DNA from: Sphingomonas endophytica
GTDB lineage: Bacteria; Pseudomonadota; Alphaproteobacteria; Sphingomonadales; Sphingomonadaceae
NCBI RefSeq assembly: GCF_014199415.1
Contig: NZ_JACIJN010000002.1
Coordinates: 1 to 64,000 of the forward strand
Length of the DNA stretch: 64,000 bases
Direction: 5' to 3'
The position numbers and the translations under genes are program-made. Shown here in pieces: positions 61,861-64,000 of the stretch; position 1 is the stretch's first letter; every line of letters begins with the position of its first letter. Below the pieces are notes generated by a model. That model saw only the letters and a program-made list of their open reading frames with translations, searched no databases and was not told the DNA's origin.

Positions 61861-62727
61861 TCACAGGATGATGGCGTTGAAGCGGATCTGGCGGACCGCG
61901 CCGGCGGGCATGTCGCCGAGCGCGATGCGGACGGTGGTGCCGTCCAGCCGGCCGGCGTCGGCGAGCGGCTGGTCGTCGAGCATGATGCTGCCGGGCATGA
62001 AGCGCATGCCGTCGGGCACGGCGTCGCTCACCTCGGCGGCGGCGCAGTCGCGCGCGAAGCGGGCGGTGAGCGTGTAGGTGACGATCGCTCCGGCGACCGC
62101 ACGCGCGCCGCCGCCGGGCGCGGCGACCGACTGCGCCTTGTCGAGCCGCGCGGCGGGGGTGGCGGCATCGACGAGCCGGACCGTCGCGCTCGCGCGGCCG
62201 CCGGTCGCGCCGACGGTAGCGGCGGCCGGGGTATCGGCGACGGCGGTGGCGGTGATCGCCGCGCCGGGCGCCAGCGCACCGCTCGCGAGCACGAAGATGC
62301 GCTGCTGCGCGCCGGGCGCGAGCGTGACGGTCGAGACCGGACGGTCGGTCGCGGGATCGTAACGGCCGTCGCCATCGGTATCGGCGGCGATCGTGGCGAC
62401 CGTCACGCCGTCACGGTCGGCGGCGGCGCCCAGGCGGTAGACGGTGGCGGCGTTGCCGGGGTTGGCGACGGTGAAGGCGAGCGGCTGCGGCGCGGTCGCG
62501 ACCGGCGCGGTCGGCACGTCGGCGGCGATCGCGGCCTCGACCAGCGCGTCGACTGCGATCGTGACGGTGTTGCTGTCGAGCGTGACCGGCGCGGCCCCGG
62601 CGGCGACCAGCGTCAGCTGCGCGGTATTTGCGATCGTCGTGCCGGCGGGGGTCGCGGCGGGCGCCGGCGTGGCGGCGACCAGCGCCGCCCCGATCATCCC
62701 CCACCACCCTGTTCCGCGTCGCGTCAT
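61861..62727 (-). CDS. Secreted DUF11-domain protein, first gene of the surface operon
   Basis: 288 residues with a signal peptide (GMIGAALVAATPAPA). The start TIANTAQLTLVAAGAAPVTLDSNTVTIAVD is shared in style with the giant protein's IANTAQLSFG...SNTVTLDVD, which points to a common origin. The C-terminus again has a DUF11 repeat (AIVTYTLTARFARDCAAAEVSDAVPDGMRFMPGSIML). The promoter lies in the AT-richer 62728-62857. Confidence 0.78.
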   Translation of the reverse strand: MTRRGTGWWGMIGAALVAATPAPAATPAGTTIANTAQLTLVAAGAAPVTLDSNTVTIAVDALVEAAIAADVPTAPVATAPQPLAFTVANPGNAATVYRLGAAADRDGVTVATIAADTDGDGRYDPATDRPVSTVTLAPGAQQRIFVLASGALAPGAAITATAVADTPAAATVGATGGRASATVRLVDAATPAARLDKAQSVAAPGGGARAVAGAIVTYTLTARFARDCAAAEVSDAVPDGMRFMPGSIMLDDQPLADAGRLDGTTVRIALGDMPAGAVRQIRFNAIIL

Positions 62728-62825
62728 CGAAATCCTCGCCTGCCCATTGCGGGCACGAGGGTCGTTCAGCGGCCGAAGTGGTTAAGCACCTGCTAGCTAA
62801 GCATCTGCACCATAATTGAGTTCGA

Positions 62826-62838
62826 CCTAAGTCTTAGG
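62826..62838. repeat. CCTAAGTCTTAGG palindrome
   Basis: A 13-base perfect palindrome (CCTAAG, T, CTTAGG) in the 130-base gap between the PQQ-enzyme stop and the surface operon start. It may be the terminator stem of the first or an operator of the second; the short loop favours a protein-binding site. Confidence 0.4.
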
Positions 62839-62857
62839 CTTGGCCAAAGTGAGCGGG

Positions 62858-64000
62858 TCAGCCGGCGCGATCGGCGGTCAGCCGCAGCAGCCGCCCGTCG
62901 CTGCCGTCTTCGAGCAGCCACAGCGCCCCGTCCGGTCCGGCCATCACCGCGCGGATGCGTGCGCCCATGTCCCAGCGTTCGGCCTCGCGCGGGGTGGTGC
63001 CGTCGAAGGCGATGCGGATCAGCGCGGTCGAGGCGAGCCCGCCGACGAATGCCGAGCCACGCCATTGCGGGAACATGCTGCCGTAATAGAAAGCGAGCCC
63101 GGCCGGGGCGATGATCGGGTTCCAGTAGAGCGCGGGCTTCTGGAAACGGGGATCGCTGGCGGGCGACGCGATCGGGGTGTCGTCGTAATTCTTGCCGTAG
63201 GATACCAGCGGCCAGCCGTAGTTGCGGCCCGGCTCGATCAGGTTCAGCTCGTCGCCGCCCTGTGGCCCCATCTCGGTTTCCCAGAGCCGCCCCTCGGCAT
63301 CGAAGGCGAGACCATAGGGATTGCGGTGCCCGGTGCTCCACGTCTCGGCGGGGGTGAGGTTCGGCGCGGGCATCGTCGCCTTGCGCACCGGCGCCTTGGC
63401 CGCCGCGCCGGTATTTTCGGGCGGGTCGATGATGCCGACCGTCGTCGACCCGGTCTTGCCCGCACCGGGATTGCCCGGCGCCGGCTTGCCGTCGAGCGTG
63501 AGGCGCAGGATCTTGCCCAGCGCCTGATCCGGATCCTGCGCGGGAGTGAAGCGCTGGCGCTCGCCCGAGGTCAGGAACAGGTAGCGCCCGTCGGGCGAGA
63601 AGGCGATGTACCCCCCGAACTGCCCGCCCTTGCCGCGCGGCAATTGCCGCCAGACAACCTGAAGGTCCTTGAGCGCGGGCTGCGCGCCGCTGGTGTCGAG
63701 CGTGGCGCGCGCCAGTGCGAGGCCGTCGCCGCCCTCGCCGGGCTCGGAATAAGTGAGATAGACCTGCGCGTTCTGCGCATAGGTCGGTGATACCGCGATG
63801 AACAGCAACCCGCCCTGACCCTCGAAATGGACGGTCGGGACGCCGGAGACTTGCTGCTTCTGCCCGGTGGCGGTGACGAGCCAGAGCCGGCCGGGCTTTT
63901 CGGTGACGAGCATCCGCCGGTCGGGCAGGAACGCCAGCGCCCAGGGCGTGTCGAAGCTCGCGACGGGGGTCGCCTTGAACGGCTTGGTCTTGGCGGGGGT
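62858..64000 (-). CDS. PQQ-dependent sugar (aldose) dehydrogenase, partial
   Basis: At least 380 residues; the N-terminus lies beyond the window, since the frame is open to 64000 (PFKATPVASFDTPWALAFLPDRRMLVTEKPGRLWLV). This is the GSDH/sorbosone dehydrogenase six-bladed propeller family: HFEGQGGLLFIAVSP, GYIAFSPDGRYLFLTSGER, TWSTGHRNPYGLAFDAEGRLWETEMGPQGGDELNLIEPGRNYGWP. Such enzymes are periplasmic and oxidise aldoses with pyrroloquinoline quinone. The Gly-rich and HRNP motifs are intact. Confidence 0.92.
   Translation of the reverse strand, partial: TPAKTKPFKATPVASFDTPWALAFLPDRRMLVTEKPGRLWLVTATGQKQQVSGVPTVHFEGQGGLLFIAVSPTYAQNAQVYLTYSEPGEGGDGLALARATLDTSGAQPALKDLQVVWRQLPRGKGGQFGGYIAFSPDGRYLFLTSGERQRFTPAQDPDQALGKILRLTLDGKPAPGNPGAGKTGSTTVGIIDPPENTGAAAKAPVRKATMPAPNLTPAETWSTGHRNPYGLAFDAEGRLWETEMGPQGGDELNLIEPGRNYGWPLVSYGKNYDDTPIASPASDPRFQKPALYWNPIIAPAGLAFYYGSMFPQWRGSAFVGGLASTALIRIAFDGTTPREAERWDMGARIRAVMAGPDGALWLLEDGSDGRLLRLTADRAG

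Noticed and set aside
1..64000. CRISPR array or rRNA operon
   Set aside because: No regularly spaced identical repeats and no rRNA-like sequence were found anywhere in the window.

Overview
The window comes from a high-GC alphaproteobacterium, most likely a sphingomonad (Sphingomonas or a relative). This is inferred from the GC bias, the TonB receptor, SCPU and DUF11 surface proteins, the trb-type conjugation genes and the pattern of overlapping ATGA/GTGA gene junctions. No rRNA or species-level marker is present.

Layout. (1) 1-1116: chromosome, with the end of an IS30-family insertion sequence cut by the window edge, then a secreted cyclophilin. (2) 1117-1207: tRNA-Ser(GGA). (3) About 1208 to about 44.2 kb: an integrative and conjugative element (ICE) inserted at the 3' end of that tRNA. 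Only its left end is certain. It opens with a large serine recombinase and a small winged-helix gene, then on the minus strand a complete trbBCDEJKLFGI type IV secretion operon, the coupling protein traG and a CopG-like gene. Next comes a divergent qseM/qseC-like regulatory pair around a large nested palindrome. Resistance-type cargo follows (LysR pseudogene, unknown gene, EmrB/EmrA/outer-membrane-factor operon, AraC regulator). The processing half is the relaxase rlxS, transglycosylase, DUF736, traF, DUF2840, a C5 methyltransferase, repA and a helix-turn-helix gene, with a DUF6499/DUF2285 activator split over two frames (fseA-like) and an orphan DNA methylase. (4) 33.2-44.2 kb: a defence-like accessory island, visibly less GC-rich up to about 39.7 kb. 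It holds an N6 methylase, a three-gene operon (dual-GHKL kinase, receiver plus Cys-rich protein, unknown protein), a small unknown gene, an IS630 remnant and a 1481-residue Avs-like nuclease-STAND protein. (5) 44.8-64.0 kb: chromosome-like genes: TonB receptor, SDR dehydrogenase, metNIQ, SCPU protein, an HPt/response-regulator/hybrid-kinase phosphorelay, four DUF11-type surface genes including a 1648-residue outer-membrane protein, and a PQQ-type sugar dehydrogenase.

How it works together. The ICE control genes match the logic known for ICEMlSymR7A of Mesorhizobium. A DUF6499-DUF2285 activator (FseA) is made by +1 ribosomal frameshifting, drives an excision/transfer operon headed by a small HTH gene, and is held back by the DUF2285 antiactivator QseM, itself under the XRE repressor QseC. 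All those parts, including a plausible TTTCCC shift site, are visible here, but paired with a serine recombinase and without a LuxR/LuxI pair.

The best candidates for undescribed biology are the three-gene dual-GHKL/receiver/unknown operon (34842-39010), the compensated double frameshift in the C5 methyltransferase, the recombinase frame that reads antisense through its own tRNA target, and iteron-like repeats inside the repA coding region. All function calls rest on motifs and gene order read by eye; no database search was possible.
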